This document shows positions 10,201-25,100 of a stretch of 64,000 nt of DNA, in pieces. The notes beneath the pieces are model-generated. The model ran no database searches and had not been told where the DNA came from. It saw nothing but the letters and a program-made list of their open reading frames with translations. The translations under genes and the position numbers were made by a program. This stretch comes from Eucalyptus grandis (lineage: Eukaryota; Streptophyta; Magnoliopsida; Myrtales; Myrtaceae): positions 22,524,559 through 22,588,558 of the forward strand of contig NC_052614.1 of assembly GCF_016545825.1 (NCBI RefSeq), in the 5' to 3' direction. Each line of letters starts with the position of its first letter. The stretch's first letter is position 1.

Positions 10201-13200
10201 TGTTTAGTGGGATCCCTTCTTTCCAGATTTTTTGATAATAAAAAATAGCTTTTGATTTTTGGAGAACAATTGGGCTTCCTCATTTCCAGATATTTGAAAA
10301 TTAGAAAAAGCTTTGGAGATTTGGAAAAAATAAAATGCTCTGGTTTTATATGCCAACTGAAATGGAAAATATCAATGTCGTGAGAATTATTCTGGATTTC
10401 TTCATTTCCAACAAAAACTGGAACTGGAAGTTTGAGGGATTCTGAAACATGATAAATTGAAATTAATATACTTAAAAATCGTTTCAAGAAAAGGAATGAT
10501 AACTGAAAACAGATTTCAGACAGTTTTGGGTAAAATTGACACTGGGAAGACTTCTCTACATCTTAACGCACACTCAAATTTTCTGTTGTCTTTTAGTCGA
10601 AAGTCATATTTTGGAAATATTTTTGACGATTGCCCTTAACGGAGGAAAAGGAGCTTTAGTTTTACTAACTGTACAATTTCCGAACTTCTGCATGTTTCTT
10701 TTCTTCTTTTACCTTTTCAGTGACTAATCTTCTTTCAATTCTTCTTAATGCACTCAAACTTCTAATGTCTTGATAGTGTGGCATTACAAGATCTCCTCAA
10801 GATGCTTTTGTCAAGAAAGGGAGGATCTTTTGACTCTTGGCTTGCTATGCGGGAAAAGTTGCTTTCCTTATATGCAAAAGCCCTTGCAGCAGACTGCCCA
10901 CATCTTGTACAAATGATTCAGGTGCTATTCTTTTTTCTTGGTGATGAATTTGGTTGCCTTGGGCGACGGGACATTTGGAGTTGAAAACCATGGGGTTTAT
11001 CTTAACTGGATTTGTTGATTGAGAAGCTTGAATTTGATTTATTTATAAGCTGATGGTTGGATAAAATTAAAAGCATCGGGCTTGAAACTCTATAAATTGT
11101 CCCCTGGTAAATTGTTGGCAATAGGATCTTGGGCGTATGCAACTTTCTCTGTTCAGGGTTATGCTTAGGATGGGTCGTAAGTGGGTGTTTCTGGGACAGT
11201 GAATCTCAGTTCTGTGGGCTAATTACTTGATTGCTGTGTTTGACTGTCAGATAAAGCTGGTGAATTGTGTCTACTTAATCAGATCTAGTTTGAACTGGCC
11301 TGATGGCAGAATTTGATTCAGTTCCAGGCCATGATGATTTGATTGAATTAGCCAATTTGATATTTTGGACATTCATCCTAGCATTGTCTTGCTTTATTAT
11401 GCCAGTTAGATTGTAAGATGTCTTTCTAGTGAAAGAAAGTTAATTGGTTGTTTGTTGATGCAGGTTATTCAGGATGAGTTGCTTTCTGAAGACATTGAGA
11501 AGTACAGAGCACTTGACAAGCAAATCCCGCTACCCCTTGATTGTTTTGAAAAATATATGGAGGAATCTGCACCAGACATGGACACAAATGCTAAGTCCTC
11601 ACAATTGAGAACGACTGTTAGTGCTTGCATGCGAGATATGTACCACTATGCTCGAGTTTGTAGGTTACATGTACTTGAGTGTGTCATGGATACAACTATA
11701 TCTTTGGTGAAGAAACAACATCTCGAAGAAGCTAGCAATGTACGTGTCCAGTCTTATCTTTAGCTGAATACGTGAGTACTGAATTGAATAGCTAATCTGT
11801 CATATTTACTTGTGAGTTGGTTATACTTGTAGCCTGCAGCTATGACGCATATGTGGTGTTAAATCATGTCTGCTTAGTCTTATTTACATATGTCACAGGT
11901 TCTTTTACTGTTTCCCGGGCTTCAACCACTAGTAGCTGCAATTGGTTGGGATCTCTTGCCTGGTAATACGTCAGCCCGTAGAAAATTGATGCAGTTGCTG
12001 TGGACGAGTAAATCACGAGTGATCCGTCTGGAAGAATCAACTCTTTATGGGAGTCAATCGGATGAGGTACTCTTATTTATCGTTTATCTTTCTTTATTTA
12101 TTTTCTCAAACATGTATATTTGTGTCCTCATATCAAATGTGTATTTGTATGTCTTTGCATTTTGGCAGGTATCTCGCATGGAAAATCTTTGTGATTCATT
12201 ATGTTATCAGCTTGATCTTGCTTCCTTTGTTGCTTGTGTGAATTCTGGTCGTACATGGAACTCAAAGTCCTCATTACTGTTGTTTGGAAAAGAAGATAGT
12301 ACATCTATGTCTGAAAATGCTGATTTGGACCCCTTTGTTGAGAACTTTGTATTGGAGAGGCTTTCTGCTCAAAGTCCTCTGCGGGTAAGACCATCTCTTG
12401 GGGCCTAGGCACCAGATCTTTTAACCGTATTGCAGTTTCCATATTTGATGAGTGGTCTATGGAGTTTAGATTGTAGTGTACTAATTATTTTTCCTTTCAT
12501 TATTTACTATATTCTGCAACTTTGATTTTTAGCATATGAAAAAAGAAGTTGCTGATCTTATGGACATGCCTGAGTAAACAAATGCATTCTGAATGGGTTG
12601 ATATGATATGATGGTCATCAGTCTGCTCTTGTTTTTTTTTGCAGGCCTTTCTAGAATTTAGGATTCATATGATAGTGCATGTGCTATTGTGCGCTTATAT
12701 GTTTGTCTTAAATGCTGTTTTTGCTAATTTGGGCACAATATTTTCCGGACAGGTCCTGTTCGATGTGGTTCCTGGTATCAAATTTCAAGATGCTATTGAA
12801 TTGATAAGTATGCAACCCATTGCTTCTACTACTGCCGCCTGGAAGAGGTATATGCCTATGCTTCTTTAAATCAAGATTTTACAATAATTTAATTTTAAAT
12901 CCTCATTGTTGTTCTTAGACTTTCAGCTTCGGTGATGTAGAAACTGATGGAAAGACTATTCGTGAACATAAAACCTTAGCATCAATTGGCTGATTAGCAC
13001 TCACGTAAATGAATCTTTCATTGGTTTGCATGCAAGCACATTGTTAGCATTGCTGCTAAATGCTGAAGTGGGTTCCACTTCTTTTGGCCTATATAAGTTT
13101 CAGTTAATACTTATTTTACTAGTATGGTTCCTTAGACACTTCGAACAACTATTGAACTTAAATCTGTCTTGGTTCTCACAAATGATGTTCCATTTCTGCG

Positions 13201-13888
13201 TGGTAAAAGAATCTCTCTTTTAGGTTTTTGTGTTGAAGAATGGTCTAATTGCAGCTCATTATATACATTTCTGCCAATTCTTGCTTCCTGTGAGATTTTT
13301 TGGGGTCGTTTTAAGACCTTTTGTGCGATCAGTGGGTTTGTTATGTTAGAATGTAACATGTTTGTAAAGTGGGTTCTGTATTGATATCTTCAGTTAGATG
13401 AATTCTGGTGTGGTCCATTGGATCATTGGTGTCTTTTTATAATTTTTGCCTCTATTTGACAGCAAAGTGTACTCCCTCCGTATTGTGTGGTTTTTCTGTT
13501 TTCAATGTGGTTTAGAGTATTCTATTCAACTTGACTTGCTATTTGCAGTTTTTTCTTTTACCTAATACCATGTAAAACTTATTGATTAAAGCAAACTGTG
13601 AGGGGAACTTGTTTGTTCTTGTTGCTATATCAACTGCCATCTGCAAATTTATGAATAGTCACTAGCTTGTGAGTTCACGGTTCCATCCTGAGATGCATAC
13701 TAACTGTTTGTAGGATGCAAGATATTGAGCTTATGAACATGAGATATGCTTTGGAATCCACTGTTCTTGCTCTTGGAGCGATGGAAAAGACTCTGCATAA
13801 TGAAGGAGAAGATCATGGACCAGTGGCACTTCATCATCTAAAAGACTTGCATAATCACTTGGAGGCGATCAAATATCTTCCACGCAAG
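7280..13888 (+). CDS. Spastizin-like gene, exons 1-7 (residues about 1-664)
   Basis: Exon 1 is 917 nt and GC-rich in its first 400 bases. It begins MEKVDKETGLLLRVAANHLH and is helical, leucine-rich and without a signal peptide or membrane segment, as expected for a cytosolic solenoid. A low-complexity acidic and glycine-rich linker (GRGAGGSEGGGDG, then EEELSCLGA) interrupts it. Exons 2-7 continue the helical repeats (for example RVALQDLLKMLLS and VLLLFPGLQPLVAAIGWDLL). Phases agree at all six junctions: 2, 0, 0, 0, 0, 2. No catalytic motif is visible. An open frame at 12639..12752 precedes exon 6 but reads as intron. Confidence 0.88.
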
Positions 13889-14245
13889 GTCATCTTATCC
13901 TCCTTTTCTTTTCCCTCTTTCAATATCCTTTTCCTCATTTTATCCTGACGATCTTCTGGTATGTGTGAATTTAAAACCTTCTTTTAGTTATTTGTGCCTT
14001 GTCATTGCTTTCAAGCATATATTTTGAATCTCTGTTTTTTGTTCACCACTTCTACCAAACATCTAAGTTTCTATTTGACGTCAAAGTAAACTCCTGTGGG
14101 GCCATATGTCATTATAAAAGTATGTCGAGTGTGCTCTTGAGAATGGATTTCCTTGTTTAGGTGGGTTTGGGGGATGTGTCAGATATGATTTGTTGTGGTT
14201 AGAAGGATTCAGCACAAATAGTTTCTTTAGTGACCGAGATATGTA

Positions 14246-14277
<32 letters not shown>

Positions 14278-17200
14278 TCCCCCTTTCAAATATCAATTGC
14301 ACAACGTGCTGATTATGTATATCTTCTCTGATGATTCTTTTTGATTCTTGGTCCTCATATAAGCTGGTGTTCCACTTTCCTCAGGTAGGAAGAATAGATT
14401 GAAAACTAGAGAAAAATGGTTACATAGAAAGATCCTTTGCTGGTGCTTGGGAACTAATTTTCTGGGGAATTTACTTGTGTCAAAAGAAGCAGATTGTGGA
14501 GACAAAGCTTGTTTGAAATTAGATCACTGTTGGCTCTGCATGCTATATCTTTAGGCGGAACTAATTAGTGCACTATTCTTAGTGCGATTCGTTTTTAAAT
14601 CTTTTAATTAATCAATGAAGTACTAAAACTTTTTAGAATGGTGCAATTGAGGGATTCCAACTGGTTCAGCCAGATTTGTCTCCGGAAGTCCGATGATTTT
14701 TCAACTGAAAATATCCTACTGGCTAACAAGATGTGGGGAATGCTAATTATCCATATCTATTTCACTTAAACATTGCCGATTCTAATTATAACCAATTTAG
14801 TTTGAACAATATATTATAAATTGAATTGCAAAAATCCCTATGCCTCATTTGAATTTCCACTTTTCATGATTGTTACACACTTTCCCTAATGATGAGGAAA
14901 TCAAACGTGGTAATCATCTCAGTTAAGTTTTAGTTATCTCCTGACAGCCAAATAGGACAATTTTGGAGAGAAATATGATTTTTCAAACAGGAGTTCCTGC
15001 CAAACCTCTTGGAATTCCACATTGCATCTTTAGGAAATTTTCTGGAGTTAACTATCCAATTGAAAAGAATTAGGACTAAGTTGCTTTTCCTACTCAGTTT
15101 TTGATTGCCCTATGTAGTGTTCTAGCTTTAAGAAAGTTCAGTGTATTTGACTTCTATGATTCTGTTTCTCACCTGTTGCACAGTCCTAGCTGAAGATGTG
15201 CTTTTATTATTTAATAAGGCGGGGGGTGATAATTGTGGTAGTATCAAGCTTGTAAATGGGATGGTGGTGATTTTTAATGTCTCCATGAGTTTTTTCAATG
15301 CTTCTCCACAGATTTGTATAGCTTCTTATCATTGACATTGGTCATTTAATTTGTTTGTAACCCTTATGCAATATTAAAATTTTTTAATGCAGATACTTAT
15401 GATAAATGTGATTATCTCTCTTTTGCACATGGATAATCTCTCTCTCAATTTGACACATTGTGTGTCACCAAAAGGCTATCATGGATCGCCTGATTCATGT
15501 GCTGGGGACCATACTGACTTTACTGCTGTTGAAGGGGCAAATGAGACTGTTATATCATTCACTGAATTTCTGCTTGATATATTACGTCGAAATCTACCAT
15601 CATCTTTATCTGAGCAAGAACATCTTATGAGTGACGGGTTAAGTACTGAAGGAAAACAGGCCTTGGAGTGGAGGATCACTATGTCTAAGCATTTCATTGA
15701 AGATTGGGAATGGAGATTGTCTATTTTGCAGCAGCTTCTGCCACTCTATGAACGCCAGTGGAGTTGGAAGGAGGCACTGACTGTGTTACGTGCAGCCCCA
15801 TCCAAGCTACTCAACCTGTGAGTCTGTGTTTAACTTCGTTTAGAAGCATTTAAGCAGACTGGCTCTCATTTATGTTCAGGCGAATGGCTGCTAACATATA
15901 GTGATTATGAAGGTTACTGTCACCAGGAATCGTCCCTATATTTTTGTATCAATATTGAGCTATTTGAGTCAGTTCCAAGAAGACCGAAGCAATCTAAAAT
16001 TCATTGAACAAGCCATTTTTTTTTTTTGCCTTAACTGTGACATAGAAGAGGTGTTGTGTTGGCCATTTGCTTCTAGTGTTTGGTACCAGGAAGAGAGATT
16101 TGTGAACATGCATGTACATAAGAAATAACACTACATGTCCTCGTCTGAAAATGAGATGAATTCTGGTAAGAAGGCCATAGTATTGTTAAATTTAATGAGA
16201 CATCTTTAGGGGCCCCTAGATAACATCTACATCCATTCCAGCCAAACTTGGCCTGGCATTTGGTGTGAACTTTTTTTTCTTTAGAAATTGAAATGTGGTA
16301 ATTGGCTTGGGCTGATGAGAATGCTGTGCTTAGGGAGCATCTTAAAATTTTCTTGGGTTTGACATGGACTTAACTCGCTTCTCAAATATGAAGGTGCATG
16401 TGATTACAGATGTACTATCTAGATGCTGTAGAAGCTTGATTGTGAAGCTGGGCGATAGGGGAAAACTTGAAATATGTGCCTTTTACTTTATGCAAGGAAT
16501 CTAGACTACTGCCTGATAACATAAAGTTCTACAAAAGTATTGTCTTTGTTTTCCACCATCGGTATTTGTTTCGTTTCTCTCCCTCTCTCTCTCTCTTGTT
16601 TTTTTTTTTTTTTTTTTGGGGGTGGTGTTGTTTAGATTTAGATCTATCTTCTGGTGTTAATTTCCCTTGGTTATCTTTAAGAACTTTTTAAAACTGAGTC
16701 AGAGTAACAACACTGCCTTATGTTTGTCTGGTTGTCTTATTGGTGAGAAAGGTAATCCGCCTTAGCATACTAAACATAGTTAAATGTCTCAACATGTCTG
16801 GTTTCTATTAGAAATTTCCTGATTGTAATTTCTTTAAGAAAGTATTATTCTCTTTTAAGAAAGTATTATTCTCTTGGGGTTTGATTATTTCAATTTACTT
16901 TTATGCAGCTGCATGCAGCGGGCTAAGTATGACCTAGGAGAAGAAGCAGTTCATAGATTTTCATTGTCTGCTGAAGATAAAGCTACCTTGGAATTGTCAG
17001 AATGGGTGGATACTGCATTCAAAAGAGCATCTGTACGGTCCACATTGGTCACTTTATCAATTGTTGATACTAATTTTTTTTTTTTTTTCTTTAGGGGTTG
17101 GTTATAAATGGACACATATAGGGACAGAGTAACTTTCTTGAATGAGGCATTGCATGTTATTATGTTCTTTTTTTGGTCAAATCCATCACATAGAATTGCT

Positions 17201-20200
17201 GTGGGGTTTCTATCCACTCATTATAGAGATTGGTAGAAAGGCATAAGGACAGACAAGAGGGTGGTCTGGATGGATTGGGTAAAGCATATGACAAGGTTCC
17301 AAGACAACTTTGGAGATTCAATAGAAGAAAGGAGCACGAATTGCTTAAGCACAAGCTCTGAAGGATGTGTTTTATGGAACCATCATTTTCATCGTCCATA
17401 GGGTCAAAAAATGGTCAAACTGTAAATCCTTAATGTTTTACTTTAGTAATGGATGAGCTCATTAAGAATATCCCAGATGATGTTCCTTTATGGGTGCTTG
17501 CTGATGATGTAGTGCTGCAAGATTGAACTTGGGTTGAAGTACATGGGGAGCTTGAAATATGGAGGGAGTGTTAGGACTAAAAGTTTCTTTTTAAACTGGT
17601 GAGATATGGTGCACATGGGGTGTCAGTTAAGGTTCAGGCTGGATGGAATGACAGGATGATGGAAAGTGCAGAAAGTGAAGGCCCAAAGAGTGAAGGTTTT
17701 CAATAGCTGACTTGATGTGAAATGGACGGAGAAATAGATGGATTATCTTACCCATTGATATAAATAGACTGGATGTAATGGAAAAATGCTGACCTTATTT
17801 ATAGACTGTGAAACCACCCGTGCGGAAAATTCTAGAGATTTGGCAATAAACCCTGAGATGCTTAATGGTAGGAACAATTAGGCAGTCAAACACCAACACT
17901 TTCACAAAATGAGTGTATCGGAGATGTGGATGCTTAGTTGGGTGGGTGAACCCTCGAAAAATAATAGGATTATTAATGTATGCATTCAGGAAAGGATAGG
18001 GGTCATTGAAATTGATATCAGATGGGAGAAGCTCGTTTATGGTTTAGTTTGGGCACGTAGGCTTCTGGGTGTGCCATTGAGAAGATGCTAGTATATGATG
18101 GGGTTGCAAATTGAAAGGGATAGGGAATCATGTGAAAGAATGTGGAGTAAAGACTTAAGAGTACCTAAACCTTATGGAAGACTTGATATGGAATGAAACG
18201 TGTTGATATAGAAGAATTGCAAAGTGGATGCAAACTTAGTTGTATAAGAAAAATTGAATAACTTAAGAGTGTCTACATTTACACAGAGTTAGAGGATACA
18301 CTTTAATTTTTATTTTTAAGGTGTTAATTTATTTATTAAACCTTGTTTAACAGCAATGTTGGTGATTGGTGATGATGTGTCAGTGAATTGGAAGTTGCTT
18401 ATGAAAGACTGGCATTTCAAAGATTGATTGTCCACAGAGACTATCCTGTTCAGCTAAGGGTTACCAACCAAGCCAAGTATATAAAATAGTTCCATAGAGA
18501 GAGTGTGCTGCAGTTCTGGCAAAGGTAGATTGCTGTAGGAGACTTCTACGAAATTCTTTCCTTGTATTTGGGAATATAATGAAAGTCCTTAGGGTAAGGA
18601 AGTTCAGAAAACAAATTTGTCTGCAGGAAAAGTTTGCTTTTGGCATTTGCTGATTTTCACTATACTGGCCATCTATTTGGGCATACTTGAATCAGTAGGG
18701 TGACAAGTTTACCCTTGGAGTTCTATTTTCCATTTGTAAGATACAATTATATGATTGAAGCACAATGCCGCCATCTGGTAGGAATGTCTAGTGATCAGCG
18801 GCGCTCGTTTTTATAAGGCTTTTGTGGAGAACTTTGGCTTCTGCCATATTTCCGCTATATAGACCTTCTGTATGAGTCATTTCTGCTTTGACTTTCTCAA
18901 GCAACTTGCTTGCCTCGTCCATTTCCTTTCAGTGGTGTCATTTAATCTTGTGAATTTTTCTATGAAGTTGAATGTGCTGAAAAACAACATGTTGGAGTAT
19001 AATATCAGTCCATTTTACCCTGCTTTATTTGTATATATTGGCACTAAAGCAGGTTTGTGGTTTGGTATGCCTGAGTATTATACTTTTGTTGCCTCTTTTG
19101 AAAGGCTATTGATTCTAAAACGAACAATCCATGTGGTACAATTACCTTAAGTTCCTATTCCAAATAATGTTTTTTTTCCCTAGATTGTTTTGGTGGTGTC
19201 CATTTCTGATTGAAATTTGTTCTTCTTAGGTAGAAGATGCTGTTTCTCGTGCTGCTGATGGAACATCCTCTGTTCAAGATCTTGATTTTACGTCGTTACG
19301 TTCCCAGTTAGGTCCTCTGGCTATAGTAAGTATGAGAAGGACTGATTTTATTTCAGTGGTCATGTCATTCAGAAAATCCTAATAATGGCAACAATGTGCA
19401 AAGAATGTTTTATGGCATTGTACCTGACATTTCTCATATGCTAACAGATTCTTTTATGCATCGACATGGCTGCAACATCTGCAAAATCTGCAAATTTGTG
19501 CCTAGAGCTTTTGGATCAGGTAAATTTTGAAGCTCAAATTTGATATATTGACCAAAAATGTGTCTGTTTATACCGATTGATTATGTTCACGCCCCTTTGA
19601 GATTTTTAATGTTCGAGGAAGAGCTGGTACGATTAATAAATAAAGGCTGTACTTTTTGCTTGGACTCTTGATGTCATTATTTGAAGATTTGTTGAGTGAC
19701 ATATATCTAATCTAGAGGATGCAGGTGGAGGTTTATGCTTTTACAAATTCAATTGTTCTTGGTCCTACTTGTGTTAGATCACGTCAAATGCCAACTTTTC
19801 TCACTGTTGCTTCAAGGGAATGTAACAGGGCTGTGAATTTGCTCACTGGCCAGTATCAGAGTTCTTGCATGCAGTGCCATAATAGTGTTTGCCAGGTCTA
19901 TCATCAAGTGACCACAGCATATGCAGGCCCCAACCAGGTTTTTCTACCTTGTTTCAGGCTCAAGTTATGCTGTCTGAGATATATCCAGGAAAGTCTCCAA
20001 AAAGGTGGTCCTACCTACTGGGACCAGATTCATGAAGCAGGAGTAATATCTGTGTCAAGGCATGTGCTCAAGCGTCTCCATGAATTCTTGGAACAGGTCA
20101 GGTTTGAATTTGTTGAGTCGCAAGTAGACAAAATGTTAGAAGCAATGTTGGTTACTGCCCTTAGCATATCTTCAGAAGTGACCAAACAATGTAAAATGCG

Positions 20201-22071
20201 AGAGTACCATGTAGTTATAGTTTTTACCTTCTTTAGTTGTTAGATTATATAAAGGATATGTTAACAAGTGCCTCAAGGGCACTTCTTAAGCAACCCATTC
20301 ATTAGCCTCATGTTATGCACATCATTGCCTTGAAAATCGGATTATCCGAAATAAAGTATACTCAATGAGTGTCCTAGGGGCACTTGTTAACATGGCCCTA
20401 ATATATACATATATGTATGTACATATATATATTACCAGTTAATTTCTTATGTTAAAATTTTAGGTGAAGGTTTGCATGATGTAGTTCTAAATCTGTGGAG
20501 GCCCAATTCCCTACATGATCCCTCAATATACCATTGTGTGAAAAAGTAATTTTGCTTTGAAAGATTGAACTGTACTGTTTACTATAAGAGAAGTTAAATG
20601 ATGCTAATTATTGGCTACGTGATAAGAAGTTCCATTAAAAAGGTTTTCTGGGAAAAGGCATTCTTGTAACTCATATTTCTTCAATTGTAAGCATTGTGGG
20701 GAGACTGGATCTCTGGAAAGGGGGTGAAGTTGTTGCCATAGGTGTACTCCCAAGAAAAGGAACCAAATCATTGCGTAATCCTTATGATAAGAAAATTGGA
20801 ACTGGGGTACAAACTTGTGGGTATCAATTGCAAACAGGATAGTATCTATGGCAAATCTCTGGGCTTGGATGGGGTTACTCTCCACTTATTTTTCGAAGGT
20901 AAAGAACAAGTGGACAGCAAGGGGTGCAAAACCACATAAAAACAGATTTTAAAGAACCAAAAAAAGCTCATGCTAAAGAGAAAGGCATAGGCAATGTCAA
21001 TCAATGCATTTACATTGGCAAGTAATTTCCCTACACTTGTGGGATTTTGGGCCAATTTTCAATTATTTACAGAAACAGAATACTCCTCTTCTTCAAAGGC
21101 TCTCTTGTTCCTCTCTTTCCAAATCAATGAAAACAGCTGAGAGAAATTGTGGAAATCCTTCTCTTCTTGCTGCTTGTCAATTGAATGCAGCCCATAATTT
21201 TTCCTCAATAGATTCTGCTATAACTCTTCCTGGTTCATGCATGATTAGCTGGATAAATCATTCTCCTTGAAGGACCATGAACGAGAAGATGCCTCATAAT
21301 TCTGGCTTTTATGGATAGAACAGGAAGAATCAATTCACTAGCACCTTGCCTCTTTTATACTGATTAACTATGGCGAGAATCCATCTCAAGATAACTTCTA
21401 ACACAAGAAAAAGAGACTGTAGCTATTACTTGTGACATAGAAAAGTACTCTTGTTGGTATTCTTGACTCTTCAAATATCTTTTCAAGAAAATACTGTTAC
21501 CAGTATGGACTTTCTTGTTGACAGCCTCTAGGTTGACTTCCACATAAAAGAAGTTCTTTCTTCCAATTCCAAAACAAGACACCCTTGGAGGTGGGAACAA
21601 TCTTCAAAATCATAAAATAAAGGTTAACGATTTGCAAAGCTTCACACTCCCAATCTTGAGCATTTCCCAAGATATCAATCCCTCAAGTGATTCTTCCATC
21701 ATTGAAACAACATCTCAAGAAATCAGTCCCCTGCAAAAAGATTTTGAAAGTGTTATTTTAATGCTTCTTTTCCAGACCAATTGTTCAGCTTAACATAGAT
21801 GTAAATTCCATTGCTCACTCTCACATTTGATTAAAAGAAACTTCCACCAATCCTCCTCAAGATGATGGTGCCATGTGTTTATCCCCTGCTTTTTGAACCC
21901 ATCTTGTTTTTCTCAAGGACAAAATTTGCAACTTTCAAGGACAAAAAGATTGATCATTTTTGATGGTGGTGATCATTTTTTATGTGTATCCCTGTGGCCA
22001 TTTGCCAAAAGGTGACTTATTAAGTAACAAAGGCTTCGCTCCTCAGTAAAATCCCCAATCCCCACCCCACC

Positions 22072-22111
<40 letters not shown>

Positions 22112-25100
22112 AAACCCCCTGCACATGTACAGAACAAAAGATTGCTTGATTGCTTTCCAATCCACCAAATGAAATTACATGTTACATCTGTATCACCCCA
22201 CGAAAATGACTCTGAATGAGATGACTCCTGACCGAGAATAAGGAATCTGAGAGATGTGAAATAAATTGGAATTCAAGGGTTGTTGTTCATAATAGGTTTG
22301 TCTTCTCGTCTTGAAAGGGGAGGTCTATTACAAGCTGTCAACTTGTTCCCAGGTTCCTTGACAATTGGCTTCCAACTTCGCTAATTCATGAAGCTAGCAC
22401 CTAAAGGGAGTCCTAAGTTAGTGTTTGGGAATAAAACTTACGCCACAAAACTTAGGATGATGAAGTATCATTCAGTCCTTCCCCTAGTGAAATCATTTGC
22501 TCAAATTGATCTTGAGCCTGGCAACCGCCTTAGTACATGGGATAATGCTTTACTAGTATAGTAACTATTGAACATTTGGATGGGGTTATGAATCAAGTAG
22601 CTGTTGAAGATGGAAATATCCTTTTCTTTTCAAAAGGGGTGGATGTGGTTGCTGATGCTTAGGTTTTCATTCTGTGGATCTTCATTGTTGGGGCAGTTAC
22701 TTGTAGACTTGTTAATAGTAGAAATTGTAGACAATTGCTATGAATGTGGTTTGCATCTGATCTCTCCTGCTGCCTTTCTATTACTGTAGAGTATAAGCAA
22801 GCAACAAAATATAGTTGTCCAGCAGTCATAAATTGGGGGAAGTTCATTGCTTTTGCAGATGCTGAGACTCTTGAGAGTTTTTTACTGTGTTTCTGTATGC
22901 TCGAGAGATACTAATTCTATCTGAATTTCACGAATTTCCATCTTCTGGTACCCCTTATTTTTCCAGACCAAGGCCTTCTACACTTGTCAGGGTGTGTTCT
23001 GTTTGGACATTGCTTATTTTACTCTTGTCACTGTGATTCTGTTGATTGAAGTCTTGAATCTATATGGGATCTGCCTGCTTCTTCCATTGTTATTACTGGG
23101 GGAGCTTCAGAACAAACATGCTTGATGATGTTTTCTTAAGCCAACTATGAGAAATGGATTTTAGGACGCAATTAAACAGAACTTAGTTTCGTTTAGCTCT
23201 TGCAAAGTTGGTGGCCATTGTTTTCACATTTTGCATTGTGCATCCCTGTTTTATATCTCCAATTAACATCCACATTTTTGGAATTAAGTAATAGCTATAA
23301 CATGATTTCTACCTGTACGATTCTGATTGACCTTTGGGTTGCATAATTTTTGTTTCACACCAGGATAATCCTCCTGCTATTCGGGCAATTCTGTCCAGGG
23401 AAATCGTCATCTCATCATCTAAGGATTCTCACCGACAAGGGCAGAGGGACCGTGCTCTTGGTTCGTTACATCAGATGATTGAAGATGCTTACAGGAGCAA
23501 GCGACAGTTTCTAAGTGGTACATTTTCTTTATATGCTGGGAGTTTGCTGTCATCTTTTTGTGAACTATGACTTTCTTATTCTTTTTTCTACGTTTAGGCA
23601 AGCTATATAACCTGGCAAGAGCCATTGCTGATGAAGAAAAGGAGGCCAATTCCAGCAGAGAGGGAGCTGTATCTGCTGATCGTAAAAGTCTTTCACACCA
23701 AAATAAGGATGGAGTTCTTGGCCTTGGGTTAAAAACTGTCAAAGAGACGTCACTGAATTCAATGACCACAGAAAAGAATTTGCAGGCTAACAACTATGAT
23801 TTGAAAGACACTGGAAAGAGAATATATGGCCCTTTAACTTCCAAGCCAATGACATATCTTTCGCAGTTCATACTACACATTGCTGCAATTGGTGACATAG
23901 TTGATGGGACGGACACAACTCATGATTTCAACTATTTCTCTATCGTCTATGAATGGCCTAAAGATGTATGTCTTAGTTTTTTATTTTATTTTTTTCAAAG
24001 TATGGGAATCTATGATTTTGTTCGTCTCTGTGTTCTCATTCAGGAAGATACAGTATCTAATTGCTTTTTACAGTTGGCATTCATTCTGATTACATGTGAT
24101 AGCTTCTGGTTCATAATGCATGTATTGTCTGTGGTTTCTTGAAGTTCCTGAAAATTCAAACTAAGAATATGGTGCGGTTCTCCTGTGAAAAGATTTTGTA
24201 TGGTACGGAATATCATTTTGGAACCCTGAGAAAGTCTTTGTTGTGGCACACTGCACAGATTGGAATCCCCAAAGTTTGTTAAGACCACATTTATTGAACG
24301 TTGGAGACATATGTACATATTTTATCATCTGAAACCTGCTTCTTTCGCATTAAATTTGTGAATTAATTTACTTCCCTGGCACTGAATGTGCAAGCTGAAG
24401 CCAGGTTGTGTGCATACATATCTCTAGAAACTCTAGAGTTTAAGCCTTCCATAAAAAAATAAAACATTTCTGTCTTCTTTTTTGTCTTTATCTCATCTTG
24501 GGTAAATTATGCTTTAGTAGTCTTAATATGTGAAAGCAGCCACCTGTCTATTTTATTCCGGCTAGGAGTTTGTTTTAGTCTTGCTAATTTCAAGTATCAG
24601 GTGTGAGGTGATCATCTCAGAGAAGTGTTACTACTGAACTTGCTTAAGTAAAGTGATGGTGTCTATTCTAGGTGGTAGGTTTCCACATCATGAAAACAAT
24701 CTTAATAAAGTACTCGATGAAGACTCATGTTTTTCAGCTATTGTGGAAAGTCAAATTTACTCATTTGCTGGAAGATTATTCATGAGTTGTTTTCTTTATT
24801 TTCAATTTCTTCGTCTGATGATTAATTGTGACTATTGAATTATGGCTTTGCTTCATGGTAATTCCATAAAAATCTGGGCAAGATATGGACTTCATTGATA
24901 AGTTAAACTTCACAATCACAAAGTACGCATCTGTTTCCCTGCAGCTTTTGACTCGTCTGGTGTTTGACCGCGGAAACACTGATGCAGCGGCAAAAGTGGC
25001 AGAGATAATGCGTGCTGATTTTGTCCATGAAGTAATTTCTGCCTGCGTGCCTCCAGTTTATCCACCACGTTCTGGCCATGGATGGGCATGCATTCCTGTT

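Noticed and set aside
12639..12752. Possible 5' extension of exon 6
   Set aside because: The frame is open but hydrophobic and unlike the protein; the acceptor at 12751..12752 gives the correct phase and a conserved start (VLFDVVPG).
19719..19957. Possible extra coding sequence before exon 12
   Set aside because: The open frame there is in the post-frameshift phase, has no acceptor linked to exon 11, and is not protein-like compared with the AQVMLSEIYPG reading.
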